A stretch of 64,000 nt of DNA from Sphagnum magellanicum (lineage: Eukaryota > Streptophyta > Sphagnopsida > Sphagnales > Sphagnaceae). Shown piece after piece: positions 21,751 to 34,139 of the stretch. A program made the position numbers and the translations under genes. The stretch spans positions 5,642,001 through 5,706,000 of the forward strand of contig CM038923.1 in assembly GCA_021904315.1 (NCBI GenBank), written 5' to 3'. Each line of letters opens with the position of its first letter. The stretch's first letter is position 1. A model generated the notes under the pieces. It saw only the letters and a program-made list of their open reading frames with translations. It made no database searches and was not told where the DNA came from.

Positions 21751-22806
21751 CTCCAAGTGACTTGGAAAACGAAAAGCAAGATGGAAGAGGTGGCAACACT
21801 GGTTGTTGTTGACAAGGTCAAGCCTAAATGAAAATACAAGTCTAAAAAGGAGATGGAAAATGAGGCCATGGAGACCCCGATCCCAAAGCTCACCAAGATG
21901 GGGAAGGAAATGAATGCATTCCAACGAAAAGAAGAGCATATGGGCCTTCATCATGGGAGCAGAGTCTCCTTTGAAAAGAAAGAAAAAGAAAGTAAAAAAA
22001 CAAGCATTAAAGCACAAAGAAAGGACTCTCTACCTAAGGAGAGAAAAGTCTAACCTAAGGGAAGAAGGACAAGGGGAAGCAATTAGTGGAAGGGGAAGAT
22101 GGTCCTTTCAAGTTGCAATCCTCAAGTGAGGATAATTTGTTCATACCTTGGACTACCTTGGGAAGGTGTGGAAAGCCCAAGGAAAGATTTGTGCCCTCAT
22201 ATGAAGCTTTAGGATTGCAAAACGTGAACTATTCCATATGCCATGGTGACACCCATGTGGAATCCACCCATGGGCAAACAATAGCAGGCCCTTCAGAGGG
22301 AGTGGTGAATGTATCACTTCTTGGGGAGGTGACGGAATCAGTAAAATCACTTCAAGCCATGTTCTTGCAGTGGAATGAAACTCACCTAACCCTGATACAA
22401 GTGTTTGGCAAACATGGAGGTGTGTTGACCCACAGAAACAAAGTTTCGACCAACCTAACGAAGGTTCATTACTTCAACCCCTTCATCCAAAAGGAGTTGA
22501 AGGTATGATGTGTCTACTAATGGCTTGTCCAAATGGAAGCTTTCATAGAAACAAAATGTTATGTGTCAGATGTGGAATGGTTCCATTATATCCAAACATT
22601 GTTGAAAGGCCATGCATTAAATTGGTGGATGACACGTAAACAAAAGACATTGAACTTGTTCGACACTTTAATGTGGGCACAATTCAAATTATAGTTGAAT
22701 GAAATTTTCACACCCCACCACCAAGTCCTCAAGGACGACATGGAGTTCTTGGAGTCATAACAAGGTGAAACGCCCAAGTCCCTTGCAAAATACATGCAAA
22801 AATTCA

Positions 22807-23962
22807 TATAAAGGGGTGAAAATGTGGTCTTCAAACATTATCATCTTTAGGAAGGCAATGTCAAAGGAACAAATTTAACTTATTCTTACTTCCAAAAAAA
22901 ACTACTATCACTTATTAGCTTTACTACAACTACTCAAGTAAGAATAAAGAGTTTGTGCAAAAAGAAAAAAAAAGAATAGGGTCTATCATTTAGGGATGTA
23001 TACCTACCATCCTAATTGTAAGCCATTCCAATAGTGTAAGAAAAAGGAAGTATAGAAAGCAAACAACCAAGATAAGAAGGATTAGGAAGTAATTAATACC
23101 TTTTAGGTCTCTACAATACCTTTAGTGCATGGTGTCCAATGGGTTTGCAAGCCTTCCACAATTATTATCTAACCTTTACAACACCCAAAGACCTTCTAGG
23201 GGCATTGTTTACCATCTATAGTCCCTTGGAAAACCTCATCAACATTCCTTACTATCTATAGCTAATGTAAACCCTCATGGCTGATGCCTACCATTTGCAA
23301 CAATCCCATTCATCCTATAGGCTTCAACCTTCAAGTTTAATCCCTTCCTACTATCATATATTGGATGATACTTTCATGTGGTAACAAGTGACTTCCTACT
23401 CTAGATATTAAAATGGAACATAAATTCTTACTACTTATATAGAAGAAAAAAAGAACTACTATATAAAATGTAACAAAACATTATGCACATTTAGAATATA
23501 TTGCCTTCCTTCACTTTCTAGTAAAATAAACTTGCACAAAACCCATTGAAATCCTTCAACCATTTCCATTGAAATCACATTTATACTATATAATTCCAAG
23601 TTTCTCATCCCTCTTTAGTGTTACACATACAACATCTCTCCAAAAAAACCTTTCATAGCCCAAACTTCGAACTACATCATCAAATGGGATAAAATCCCCC
23701 CTACAAATCTTTCTCTCATCCTCCTTCACAAAACCACACAAAACCCACATTGACCACAGAAAATATGTCCTTATTATAATCCTTCCTAGAAATCTCCTAG
23801 GTGATTGAGTGGATTACAACCAACCACTCATCAACATGAACTAATTAATCTAATTAGCTTCATCCCTTTGGTAAAAGACGATAAGTTTACCACTAGTAAC
23901 TAATTAGTTACTAGTCTATGCCTATGGCACTTATTAGTCTAGGGATTTTTTACCCCTTAACA
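22807..23962 (-). repeat. Solo LTR, family X, copy A (inside the gypsy fossil)
   Basis: This 1156-bp unit is flanked by ATTCA (22802-22806) and CTTCA (23963-23967), a near-matching 5-bp target duplication. It ends CCCCTTAACA; read on the other strand it would start TGTTAAGGGG. It aligns along its length with 50241-51339 and with 55753-59318 minus an insertion. No internal coding region or second LTR is attached, so it is a solo LTR. The minus orientation is assigned from the TGTTAAGGGG end and is uncertain. Confidence 0.8.
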
Positions 23963-26244
23963 CTTCAACATGAAGCTAACCCTTGTATTGATTTTTTTTT
24001 TTAAACATTCAAAAATGTAAGCTTTTTTGTGAAACCTTCAACCTTAAGCACGAAGCTTGGTGTTCCAACGTTGGTACACCCCAAGATGTGCCAAGACTTG
24101 ATGAAGTTGGTGGAGTGCATGGAGGATGATGGTCCCCAACACTACTAAACTAACCCCAAGAATGAGGGTACTTAAAAGACAAGGCCAAATAATTACAACA
24201 AAGGCCCTTGGAACAAACAAAAATGGAATAAGACCCACTACCAAAGACAAGAACAACTTGCAAGTGTAAGAACATGTAAGGAAAAAGGTGAAGGGAGACA
24301 TGTCAATGGTCAAATGCTTAAATTGAACTTCATGGTCACTTGGTGAAGGACTACCAACCCAAGCTCCCTTGGGTGAATGAAGTCCCCATCCAAGGTCGAA
24401 AAATCCTTTAAACGGGATTCAAAGCCAATGTAAATGCCTTAGGCAAAATCTCCAACTCATTGAAAGTAAATTGTATAGTTAATGATAAGGGTGTTTATTG
24501 TTTCTTAAATTCAAGAATGATGAATTCCTTCATGACTCCATAGATGACAAAATGTTTGGAAGTCAAAACCAAGGTAGATGACCCCATTTTGGTGCATATG
24601 ACACAAGGAATGGCAAAGTAAACGCTTAGAATAGTGTTAGGAGTAAATTTGTTCACTAGAAGAGTTTGACTTTTTGAGAAGTTCATCCTATGTGACATAG
24701 ATAGTTTTGAAGCCATTTTAAGGAACACAAATTTTTGAATGTTTACAAAATAGACTCCTTCGATAATAGACATAAAATTAAAGTTCGTGCCAAAGTTGGT
24801 TTTAAGTTAATGAACTTGAATGCAAAATATAAGTCTACATTGTTAGACATTAAGATAAACTTGGTCACTTTTACAAAATTAGAGCCAGCTAGGTTTTTAG
24901 TTTTATTGAGGCAAAGTGAGTAAAGGAAGAAGTAAAGCCAAAAATGACCTAGCATCTTCTCAATTGTATTTTAGATTCACTTAATAAATTTTTGAACATT
25001 TTGATGAATGACTTGCCTAAATCTTTTCCTCCTTACAAAAAGGTTGATCACAAAATAGAAATGGCACCTAGTTCAACACTACCGTCCAAGGCACATATAA
25101 GTTAAACCAAAAGGAACTAGAGGAACTAAAAACACAAATTAATGATCTCCTTAGTTGGGGTATATTAAACAAAGCATGTCACCTTATGGGGCATTAGTCT
25201 TGTTTGTGGACAAGAATGACAAGAATTTGAAAAGGTGTATTGATTAACCTTAAACAAAATAATTGTGAAAAACAACTACCTTCTACCCTAGATTGATGAA
25301 TTGCTAGATTGGCTTAATGGGGTTAAATATTTTAGTTGAATTGATTTTAAATGGGGTACTAACAAATCCAAATAGCAAAGGATGATGTTGAAAGATGGCA
25401 AGGTGAACTAAATACAATTCTTATTAGTTCCTAATCATGTCTTTTGGGTTGTGTAACACTCCTCGACATTCACAACCTTAAAGAATTGAATCTTTCACAA
25501 AAAGTTGGATGAATTCATCATCATATATATTGATGACATCCTCATGTATTCCAAAGCCATGAAAGAACATATGGGGCACCTAAAGTATGTTTTGAAGAAA
25601 CTAAAGGAGAATTAATTCTTTGCAAATCAAACAAAAAATGAATTTGCCCAGAAAGAAATGAACTTCCTTGGGCATACACCGTTGTTTCAAATGGGAATAA
25701 GTCCTAAACCAAGGAAGTTTGAGGCATAAAATACTAGCAAAAGCCAATCTCAAGCAAATGAATTAGATTTTTTCTAGGTTGGTGAATTTTTATGAAAAGT
25801 TCATCAAAGGGTTTTGCAAGTGGAAAAGCTCCTCTTAGATATCCTCAAGAAGGAATTGTCCTTTGAATGGCATGAAGAACAACAAAAGAAATTTGTGGAT
25901 TCACCATCACTTGCTAAAATTTCTAGCTTTCACAAAATCTTTCAAAGACCACACTAATGCGAAGGACTTCACCATTGACAATGTCCTCATGCAAGATGGG
26001 CATTCAATAACTTTTGAAAATAAGAAACTTTTAGGGGCCCAACTAAGGTGGCCAACTCATGAAAAAGAGTTGTATGCCATGGATAATTGTTTAAAGACTT
26101 GACATCATTACTTCAAGACCCATAAGACGAAGATGTTCATGAACAATATGTCTTTGAAATACTTCAAGATGCAACCAAAGGCCATGTCAAATAATCGTGT
26201 CAAAATGATATTTTAGCATCAATGGATGTGGAATTGATGGGTAA

Positions 26245-27011
26245 TTGCACACTATGGTCTACACAAAAGGAGTCAAACTTGGATTTAGATCAATTATTAA
26301 AAGTACTACAACTTAAAACTCATTTATTTTGAAAGTTTCTAAAAATTAAGTTTAGTTGAATTAAGCTTTGAAAATAAATTAAGTTAAACCAATAATGAAT
26401 ATCAAATTGTTTCATTTTTTTCTTTAATTAAATGAACAGTGTTCACATTACAAACACCCCATTTGCTAAAAATATATCCTTCTTTTAGTAATTCACAAAC
26501 TACTTCAATTGTGAATAAATAAAGTCAACATCTTGCTCAACTATAGTTTGATTAAAAGTACGACTTTCAACAATTTGTTTTGCAAAAATAAGTTATTATA
26601 TCACCTAAATGTACTATTGAAGGTTAAATGTGTCAATGTTAGATTATGAAAGAAATGTAAACAAATTGTGTCAAAAAATTTAAAACATGATTTATTATGT
26701 TTAAATATATAGTTGTATATCCAAATTTTCATCCAAAAACTCCAACTAAAAGTTATATTTCATGGTCCTTTTGGTGAAATATATTGTTTGATGACAAAAC
26801 TCATGTTACAAAAAAATATTCCAATTTGAAATTGAATTTATTTTTCTAGCAAAAATTCCTCAACATTTCAATAGACTAAGATGTGAATCACTATTGATTA
26901 CACATTTTCACCATTAAACCATTTCCAATTGTGTAATATGCCACATCAATTTTTGAATGCAGTGAAAATTACAACATTATGACAAGATTTTGCGTACACC
27001 ATAGTGTACAA
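26245..27011. mobile_element. 767-bp terminal-inverted-repeat DNA element
   Basis: Arms at 26245-26268 and 26988-27011 match at 21 of 24 positions; the shared core is ACACTATGGT. The inside is AT-rich with no coding frame. It interrupts the pol region of the gypsy fossil between the RNase H-like and integrase-like parts. The target duplication is not clear, so the superfamily is open. The CACTATGG core fits CACTA elements; a PIF/Harbinger-like or other MITE is also possible. Confidence 0.75.
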
Positions 27012-29321
27012 CCACTTTAATCCACAAACCAAGTTGAGATAATGTGGTCCCGGACACCTTAAGTTGAAAGGGAGGAATATCATGAAAAAACTTCCACCAA
27101 GATTCAATACTTATGAACGATCTTTGTGGGCAAAAATAGCCTAGAAAAAAATATTATGTGGCAAATCCTTTCATGCAACACTACTTCATGGAGTTTCAAG
27201 CAAAAAAAAAATCAAGGGCATAAACTTCAAAGAAGGACTAGTATAGTCCAGATTTATGTGCCAATTGATAAGTTATGTTTTAAAATCGGGTAAAGTGAGC
27301 ATGACATTCTAATTGCAAAACACCATGATGAAAAGGAGACAAGGGTGGCATTGGGGAAATAGTTATATTGGGTTGAAATGAAAGAGGATGTATACACTTC
27401 ATGTGCATTTGTGTCAAATGCCAAAGCATAAAGTCCATTTGCAAAAAGAAATTTGGATTGTATTGACCTTTGCGGATCCCCAATGAATCATGGGAAAGTG
27501 TTTCCATGGATTTCATGACCCAACTCCCAAAGTTGAATGGGATGGATACCATGTTGGTGGTGATTGATCAATTTTCGAAATTGGCCAAAATGATGCTAAC
27601 TAAAACAACCACAACCACCTTTGGTATGAGAAAAAAAAAATTGACATGTGGATGAAACATCATGAGATGCATAAATTCATAATTAGCAACTATGATGCAA
27701 AGTTCACAACTGGCTTTCTAGAAACATTTGTCTTGGAAGGTGGGGACGAAATTGTCATTTAACATTTTTCATCCACAAATGAATGGCCAAAAAGAAAAGG
27801 TCAATGGGGTGTTGAATTAATACTTTAAAAACTATGTGGGCAATCACAAGGATTGGAGCAACCACCTAGGCCTAGCAAAGTTCAGTTATAATTCCACAAT
27901 GCACATAGTGACAAAGATGTCCCCATTTGAATTCATGTTGGGTAAAAATACCAAGAAGCCTATGGACCTAACCATTCCCATGGGGAGGAGGGATTATTCC
28001 AAGGAAACAATAGAAATGGTGAAAAGGTGGCAAGAAATGTACACTTGAGTCAAGAAGCTCCTAGAAAAGGCTTAGAAACGATATAAAAAACATGCCAACA
28101 AGACAAGGAGGCATGTGGAATTTGAGGTTGGAAAACACATGTGGTTGAACATCCACGACTTTAAAATGCCCAATGGATTGGCCCCATGTTTCACCACCAA
28201 ATATGTGGGGTTGTATGAAATAGTTGCAAACCCCCAACCCAATGTTTACACATTGAAATTGCCAACTAGATTTGTGGCACATCCAACTTTTCACATCTCA
28301 AAACTAAAGTTGTTTCTAAATGATGAAAAAAAACCAAACCAGAAGCAAAAGATGTGACTGGAAGTTGATGTCATTGATCAAAGGTTCACTAACAAAACAA
28401 AAGGCATCATCCAAGTCAAGCATACATGTTTGCAAAACGAATAATATATGGTCAAACATAAAGGTTACCACCCCAAAGAAGCATACTAGGTGAAACCTTC
28501 ATATTTGGACCACTTACATTATATGGTGGCCAAGTCCGAACAAGAAAAGGGGCATGAACTTGGAGTGAAAAATACCCAAAAAAAATAAAAATTCAAGAAG
28601 AATTAGCCCAACCCCAAAATTCTTAAAGTGTTGATGAGGGCATCAACCTTTTTTTAAGTGCGGAAGAGCTTTTAGAAAAAATAACAAACATCTAAACAAA
28701 AGATGTTAAGGGTTCTCACAGGTTTAGTCAATAGTGAAAAGGTTAAGGGTCAATAAAAGGAAGAAGTGGTTGGAAAAAGTAAAGAAATGCAACCAACAAA
28801 AATGGACTTGGGAGTTGGATTTGAAATTTAAAAATCTCTTAAGGTTTAATTAGGCAAGATTTGGGTAATGGTGCATGCAAATACAATAGTACACTCTCGA
28901 TCGAAATAAGACTTTTCATGCATGAATTTGTGATTCATGTTTCGCATGGGAAAAAGGAACTCAAGTCATAGAGCCCAATTTGACACTATTTGCTGACATG
29001 TTTGTAACCCTTACTCATCATGGTGGTTAGGGTTGTTGAACTAGACCCAAATTAGACCCCAAGGAAAAATGAAAATAATTGAGTGGAAGACAAATGTGAA
29101 AGTTAGAATTGTAAACATAGAAAATGGCTATGTTTGAACCTTGGGTGCACACCCCACCCATGATTCCTCTTGTCAGAAACCAAATGAACAAGACAACACA
29201 AATGAAAATTTAGAATTTGGGGAGTAGTTACCTTAAAACATTGGGATCTAAAAGATGTGTGGGCAATAGCTGAAGGGTGAATTCTTTGGGAAACATCAAT
29301 GAATGTGTTGATATTTCTAAA

Positions 29322-29332
29322 ATGGGGGAGAA
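29322..29332 (+). other. Polypurine tract of the gypsy fossil
   Basis: 'aatgggggagaa' stands directly before the TGACATG start of the 3' LTR, the expected place and composition for the plus-strand primer. Confidence 0.75.
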
Positions 29333-29806
29333 TGACATGCCCTTTTAAGCGAAACCATGAGTGGGCTTGTTCAATTGAGGGCCAAGGCCCATGCCAAGAC
29401 CACCATGGGGTGGCCCCCATGTTGGCATGAATGATGTGCTTTGAATGCCAATCTAGGTTCAACTCCTAATGCAATAAGTTGTTGCCTGCACAAAGGTGTG
29501 CAAAACTAGGTTGAAGCTTAAGGAGGGGGGTGGGGTCTTTCCAAAATGAATCTAAGTGTTAAACTTGTAGTTGGGCTCCAAGATGGAGTTGGGGGACTCC
29601 AAGTGATGAAGCCTTGAACCATTTGGGAAGTCTGCATCCAAGTTAAGACACTCCTATTCAATGTGGAAAGGAAAAGCATGTGTGAGACAGCTAGTTTAAG
29701 ATTAAAATTTTAGATAAATGACTTACCGGCATGTGATTTGGCTAGTGTGCAAGTGAATTAGAGGGTTTACTCCAAGCCAATCAAAAGTGATAGTTCTTGA
29801 GTACCA
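29333..29806 (+). repeat. 3' LTR of the gypsy fossil
   Basis: It starts TGACATGCCC and matches the 5' LTR clearly to about 29763. The last 40 bp are diverged, but ending at CA (29806) gives 474 bp, close to the 5' LTR length, and is followed by ATTAAA matching ATTAAG before the 5' LTR. Confidence 0.75.
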
Positions 29807-30060
29807 ATTAAAAAAGAAAATGGGAATTATTTTTTGAAAAATTTCCTTTCATTAATTAAAATGAAGCCAATAATTCCTGTGATTTTGGGGTGGGTGGTTT
29901 TTAGTGGTACCACCCAAGTATGGCTTCACCCAAATGGTAGTGGGGAACCCATATATTGTAAAAATATGACAAAAATTTTAAACATTTTCAAACATTGTAA
30001 AAACTTATTTTTGCCTAATGTCCCTTTAATGACAAGTAACAATGATTCTTGAAAGGTTAC

Positions 30061-30968
30061 TGTCATGATCTTAGCTTTGGGCTCGCAATTAAGATAAGGG
30101 CTTGTAAAGGTGCAAGCCAAAAGTGAAGCCCAAGAATTGCATTTCATGCTTTCAGGAGTGTAGGAGAGGGTGAGGGAATGAACCCCCACACTCCCAAGTG
30201 AGCTCCCACTTTGGGAATTGGAGTCCCGAACCTTTAGAGGCATATTATAAAGGTCAAAACTCATTGGATTGAAAAGTTATTTATACCGTTGCAAAGCTCT
30301 TAGAGCGTAGATGTTTAAAATGGGCTTGCATGACCCATTTGTGTACTTAAAACATAAGTTATGGCCAAAAGAAGGGTCGAGGGTCAAATTGCCAATTTGA
30401 CTCCCAACCACTAAAATTCAAGAATGGCCATGACTTACTTATGTGCAGGAGGCATGCCACATATGGTTGGAAAACTCTCAACAAGGGCTACAACTTTGCT
30501 TCAAACCACGATTCAATTGGAGGTCTTCAAAAGAAATTATGGGCCTCCAAAGTTGTGGAAGTCCCAATTTCGAGAATTTTAGGACTCTCAACTTGAGAAT
30601 CCCAAGACAAAATGACATTTGGGTGCAAGCCCCGTGGCTAGGCACAGAGAATACTATAAGGGGGAAGGTGGTGGCTTCCTCCGAGTCCGGGCCATGGTGA
30701 GTCTTGTGAGTTTGTGTTTGCCCATGGCTCGTCCATGCACCAAAAATGCTCCAATTATGCACTAACCGACTTGTTGTTTGGTTTGTGCAAGTTCGTGTGG
30801 ATAATTGACCTGCTTGTTACTCGTTCTAGTCCCCATCTTGGAGCTTTAACATGCCCTTCTACCCCCGAAGTGCTGCGAACTAGGGAATGTACCCTAACTC
30901 CTTATCCTTTTGTTGTTTTCACCTTTGGACTCACAATTGAGTTTATCAAGGAGGTTGGGGGCGTGTCA
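30061..30968 (+). repeat. Solo LTR, family Y (908 bp)
   Basis: It begins TGTCATGATC and ends GCGTGTCA, flanked by GTTAC (30056-30060) and GCTAC (30969-30973), a near-matching 5-bp duplication. It is GC-richer than its surroundings and shows no coding domain. The TG...CA ends, length and flanks fit a solo LTR. It is unlike family X or the gypsy LTRs next door. Confidence 0.7.
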
Positions 30969-30973
30969 GCTAC

Positions 30974-32413
30974 AATAATCTAAAATAAGTCATGAAATTC
31001 AAAAAAGGACTTAAACTCACCTTGCATGTGTCCATAATATAACACAATGATCAATTGCTTTCCAATTTGACCTTGTGTGTAATACTAAGAAACACCCCAC
31101 ATGGATCATAGTCTAAATAACAAAAGGAAAATTGTCCTATATTGAACTTGGGGCAATTTGAAAATGTTGATTTCAAAATGGGAAGTCAACAATTAGAAAG
31201 GTCAAGAAATCCTAAGAACTTACACTTTTTGGTTCATTTTTTAGTTGGCATTGCCACTAAAGGCAAATAACACATATGCAAGAAGCTAATATCCCAGCAT
31301 GGTATGAACATTGTGGAAACAACCCTTCACAAAATACAAATCCCTTTTGATTTTTTAAAGCTACAGCTTAATTGCAAGCTTATGATATTAAATGACTAGA
31401 GGCCAAGCTCTTGTAGAAGCTTGCTTGCCCATAATTCACAAAATTCCATGCAACTTGCACAAGTGTATTTATAGCCACCGAAAATTTCCTAATGGCTACC
31501 ACCAGTGGTTTATAAGGATGTCGAATGTTAATATCAAAGTCCAATGTGATGAGCACCAACCTTTTTCCCAATAACATCTTCTCTTTTTCTACTTTGTAAA
31601 CATCTTGAACATCTACATACAAAATAGTCATCATCAATACCCAAAGTTACAATAGACCTTAATAATAGAAAAATGGAAACCACATATTCAAACCTTATGC
31701 TTGGCCATGGCTTTCCAAAATCATTATTTAGCCATTGTAGAAGTTCATTATTGATCTGCCTTTAATAGGAAACAATGTACACCATGTTCAAGAAATCCAT
31801 CAAAACAATGCATGCTTATTTTTATTGATTCTATTCCTTACCTATGGTTGGATGGGATGAGAACACAAGAAAAGCCACAAACGTTGCAACTAGAGATAGA
31901 TTGATTGTTGCTTCATATTGCGGCTTCACCATCTTTCTTGCATCAACAACTCTAACTATACATGTTATATCTGTTGTAGCAACAACTCCTCTTGCCACCA
32001 TCTCATTACTATTGTTGTTCTCAAATCCCCCTTCCCAAACCTTAAAACACACTTATCCATGAAAACTTGCCAACAATGAAAACTCCAATATACCATAGAG
32101 GTCTATAAATATCTTCGTTAACCCTGTCTAATAGGGTTTGATAAGTTTGTGAGAATTTTTGGAGGACCAATGGGATTGCTAGAAAAAGACCATTTTTTTT
32201 CAATGCTGGTAGAATAGGGTTACATGTAGGCCTAAAGATTTATTTTTTTAGACCAATCAAATTATTGAATTTGGTGGTCTTTAATATATATATATAGAGA
32301 GAGAGAGAGAGAAAAGTAACAGTCAAAATGTGTAATTACTATTTATAGACAGGGTTCCAACAAATCTTTTTTCTTTCCTACAACCGCCACCAATTCAAGT
32401 CTTTAAATCTCAT
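30974..32413. other. Gene-free stretch with a (TA)n(GA)n microsatellite
   Basis: No supported gene. A TA run passing into a GA run lies at 32283-32313, upstream of the weak gene candidate at 32.4 kb. Confidence 0.45.
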
Positions 32414-34139
32414 TTGAGGACAGGGCGATGTGACCTCATGAGCATCCAGTATTTCTGGAAGGCGCTCAAGGCCTTCTCCTCAAAAGACTTGTACAAACTT
32501 CAAGAGTGGCATCCCGGTGATCTTGAATATTACAGTGAGATGATTAGCCAGAATTATTGTTCCATAAATCAACAGTATTTTAGATTTTCAGGAATTTTTT
32601 TGGTGACTGGTCTTTCTTTTGTATGGAATTTGAACTATAAATTGGAAGATATCTGTCTTTGCTTTGAATTTCTTTCTTCCATCTTGGCCTTGCTGCCATT
32701 ATCAAAACTGAAGCCTTCAGAGGTAGTGAAATAGCTATATGTTTTTTCACTTTTGTTTGAGGTGGATGGTGGGAATGCAACAAGTTAGCACCAGGTTATG
32801 AGGTGAAAATAATGAACAATAAGGAAGCCCATTGCATTATGTAGCAAACTAGATTTGTTCTTTACTACTTGTTAGTCCTGAAGCAACCGATGTGACCAGG
32901 TTACTTTCTTTTTCAATTTTCTCATGTAGCAGCAGGCAGCAAGCATCCGAAGATACATTTAGCATTAATTAACAACAGAAAAGTGATGACAAATTGCCCT
33001 GAAATAAAAATGTGGCAACATTTTCTCCAAAAAAACAAACTCTTGAATTGCAATTTTTTCTTAAGAACAAGGAATTTATGACAAAATATTTCTATTTTAT
33101 TTTCTCTTCTCACCAAGTTGCAAAATTCACCACCAAAAACACCATTGGATGTGAGTCTACATTAATCAGATACTGATCTATTGATTCAATGCAAATTGTC
33201 ACCCACCCCAAGTCTGTAATCTCTTGTTTTTGGCTTGAATGATGGTTGCAATCAGGTTGGTACTTGGTTTTCAAATGTACCCAAGGTTATTCAATATGAC
33301 AATCTGCCACTAGGGTTGTCATTTGAAGCTTCACAAGTTCACAGAGGCATGTTTGCAATTTCATGGTATTGAGGCTAAGCAGCCAACCAATGAGGTTGGA
33401 TCACAAAAAATCCTGCAGCTGCAACAAAATTCTAAGCATGAAACTATCCCTAAGTTGGCCTGCAATAAACTTCAATCTAGAGCCTTATATGCATCCAAAT
33501 CCAACTTGAGTTTTGCAAATGTGTTATCAAAGAAGTGACATTTGTTTTTCTTCATCCGCTTGCAGATTAACTTCTCCATTATTGGTACCACATTCTACTC
33601 AAATGCTTGCAATTTCTAACAAAATTTTATTGTGGTGGAGCAGGGATTTGCACCTACAAATGTTGAAGTCATATAACATGCAACATGAGAATCATGCAAT
33701 GCATGAAATGTGTGATTTACAACTGAATCATTCAACTGATAATGGGCATGGAATCAATGTTCCCCTTTGATCATGTTATTCTCTTGCCATTCAGTATAGA
33801 CTGGAAAGTTCCAAACTTAATCAATACTTATTCTACAAGATCCTGAAGGAACCTCAAGTGCTTTGCAAACTATTGCAGCCACAAAACAACAATAGTTTCT
33901 CTTGTTGGAGGGTGTAAGACCATAGACATGATGAATTTACATCTTCAACAGTGTCTATGCAGGACATCAAAATTTCTTTTCTCTTCACTGTTATTCATCT
34001 ATTTTTCAGAGTTTGGTTTCTTGGGTTTGGTTATCATAATGCGCAATTGATTTTAGCTTTTTTTCTCTCAGAACATGGAGAATTTGAAAAGCTTGAATTG
34101 ATGTTAGAGCTTGTTAGAAACTCTCTTAAACCTCTGTAA
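32414..34139 (+). other. Candidate split gene or gene relic, unidentified
   Basis: Three plus-strand pieces look coding. 32414-~32600 reads DLMSIQYFWKALKAFSSKDL then LQEWHPGDLEYYSEMISQNY. 33323-33538 reads FTEACLQFHGIEAKQPTNEV and on to LSFANVLSKK. 34074-34139 follows a textbook acceptor (ttttttctctcag at 34073) and gives HGEFEKLELMLELVRNSLKP then a stop. CG content is slightly higher at 32.4 kb than around it. I do not recognise a family, and no set of donors joins all pieces in phase with confidence. It may be a degraded host gene. Confidence 0.3.

Larger units (their letters stand above)
21264..29806 (+). mobile_element. Ty3/gypsy LTR retrotransposon fossil, with both LTRs
   Basis: This is an old element in plus orientation, bounded by similar ends of about 466-474 bp, with ATTAAG before and ATTAAA after it as a probable target duplication. 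Internal order is primer-binding site, gag-like region (about 21.8-22.8 kb and on), protease/reverse transcriptase/RNase H region (about 24.5-26.2 kb), integrase region (about 27.4-28.1 kb) and a C-terminal region (to about 28.4 kb). That order, with integrase after RNase H, is the Ty3/gypsy arrangement. The reading frames are broken in many places (dozens), and the two LTRs differ at roughly a fifth of positions by eye, so it is ancient and dead. Two younger insertions sit inside it: a solo LTR (22807-23962) and a TIR element (26245-27011). Confidence 0.9.
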
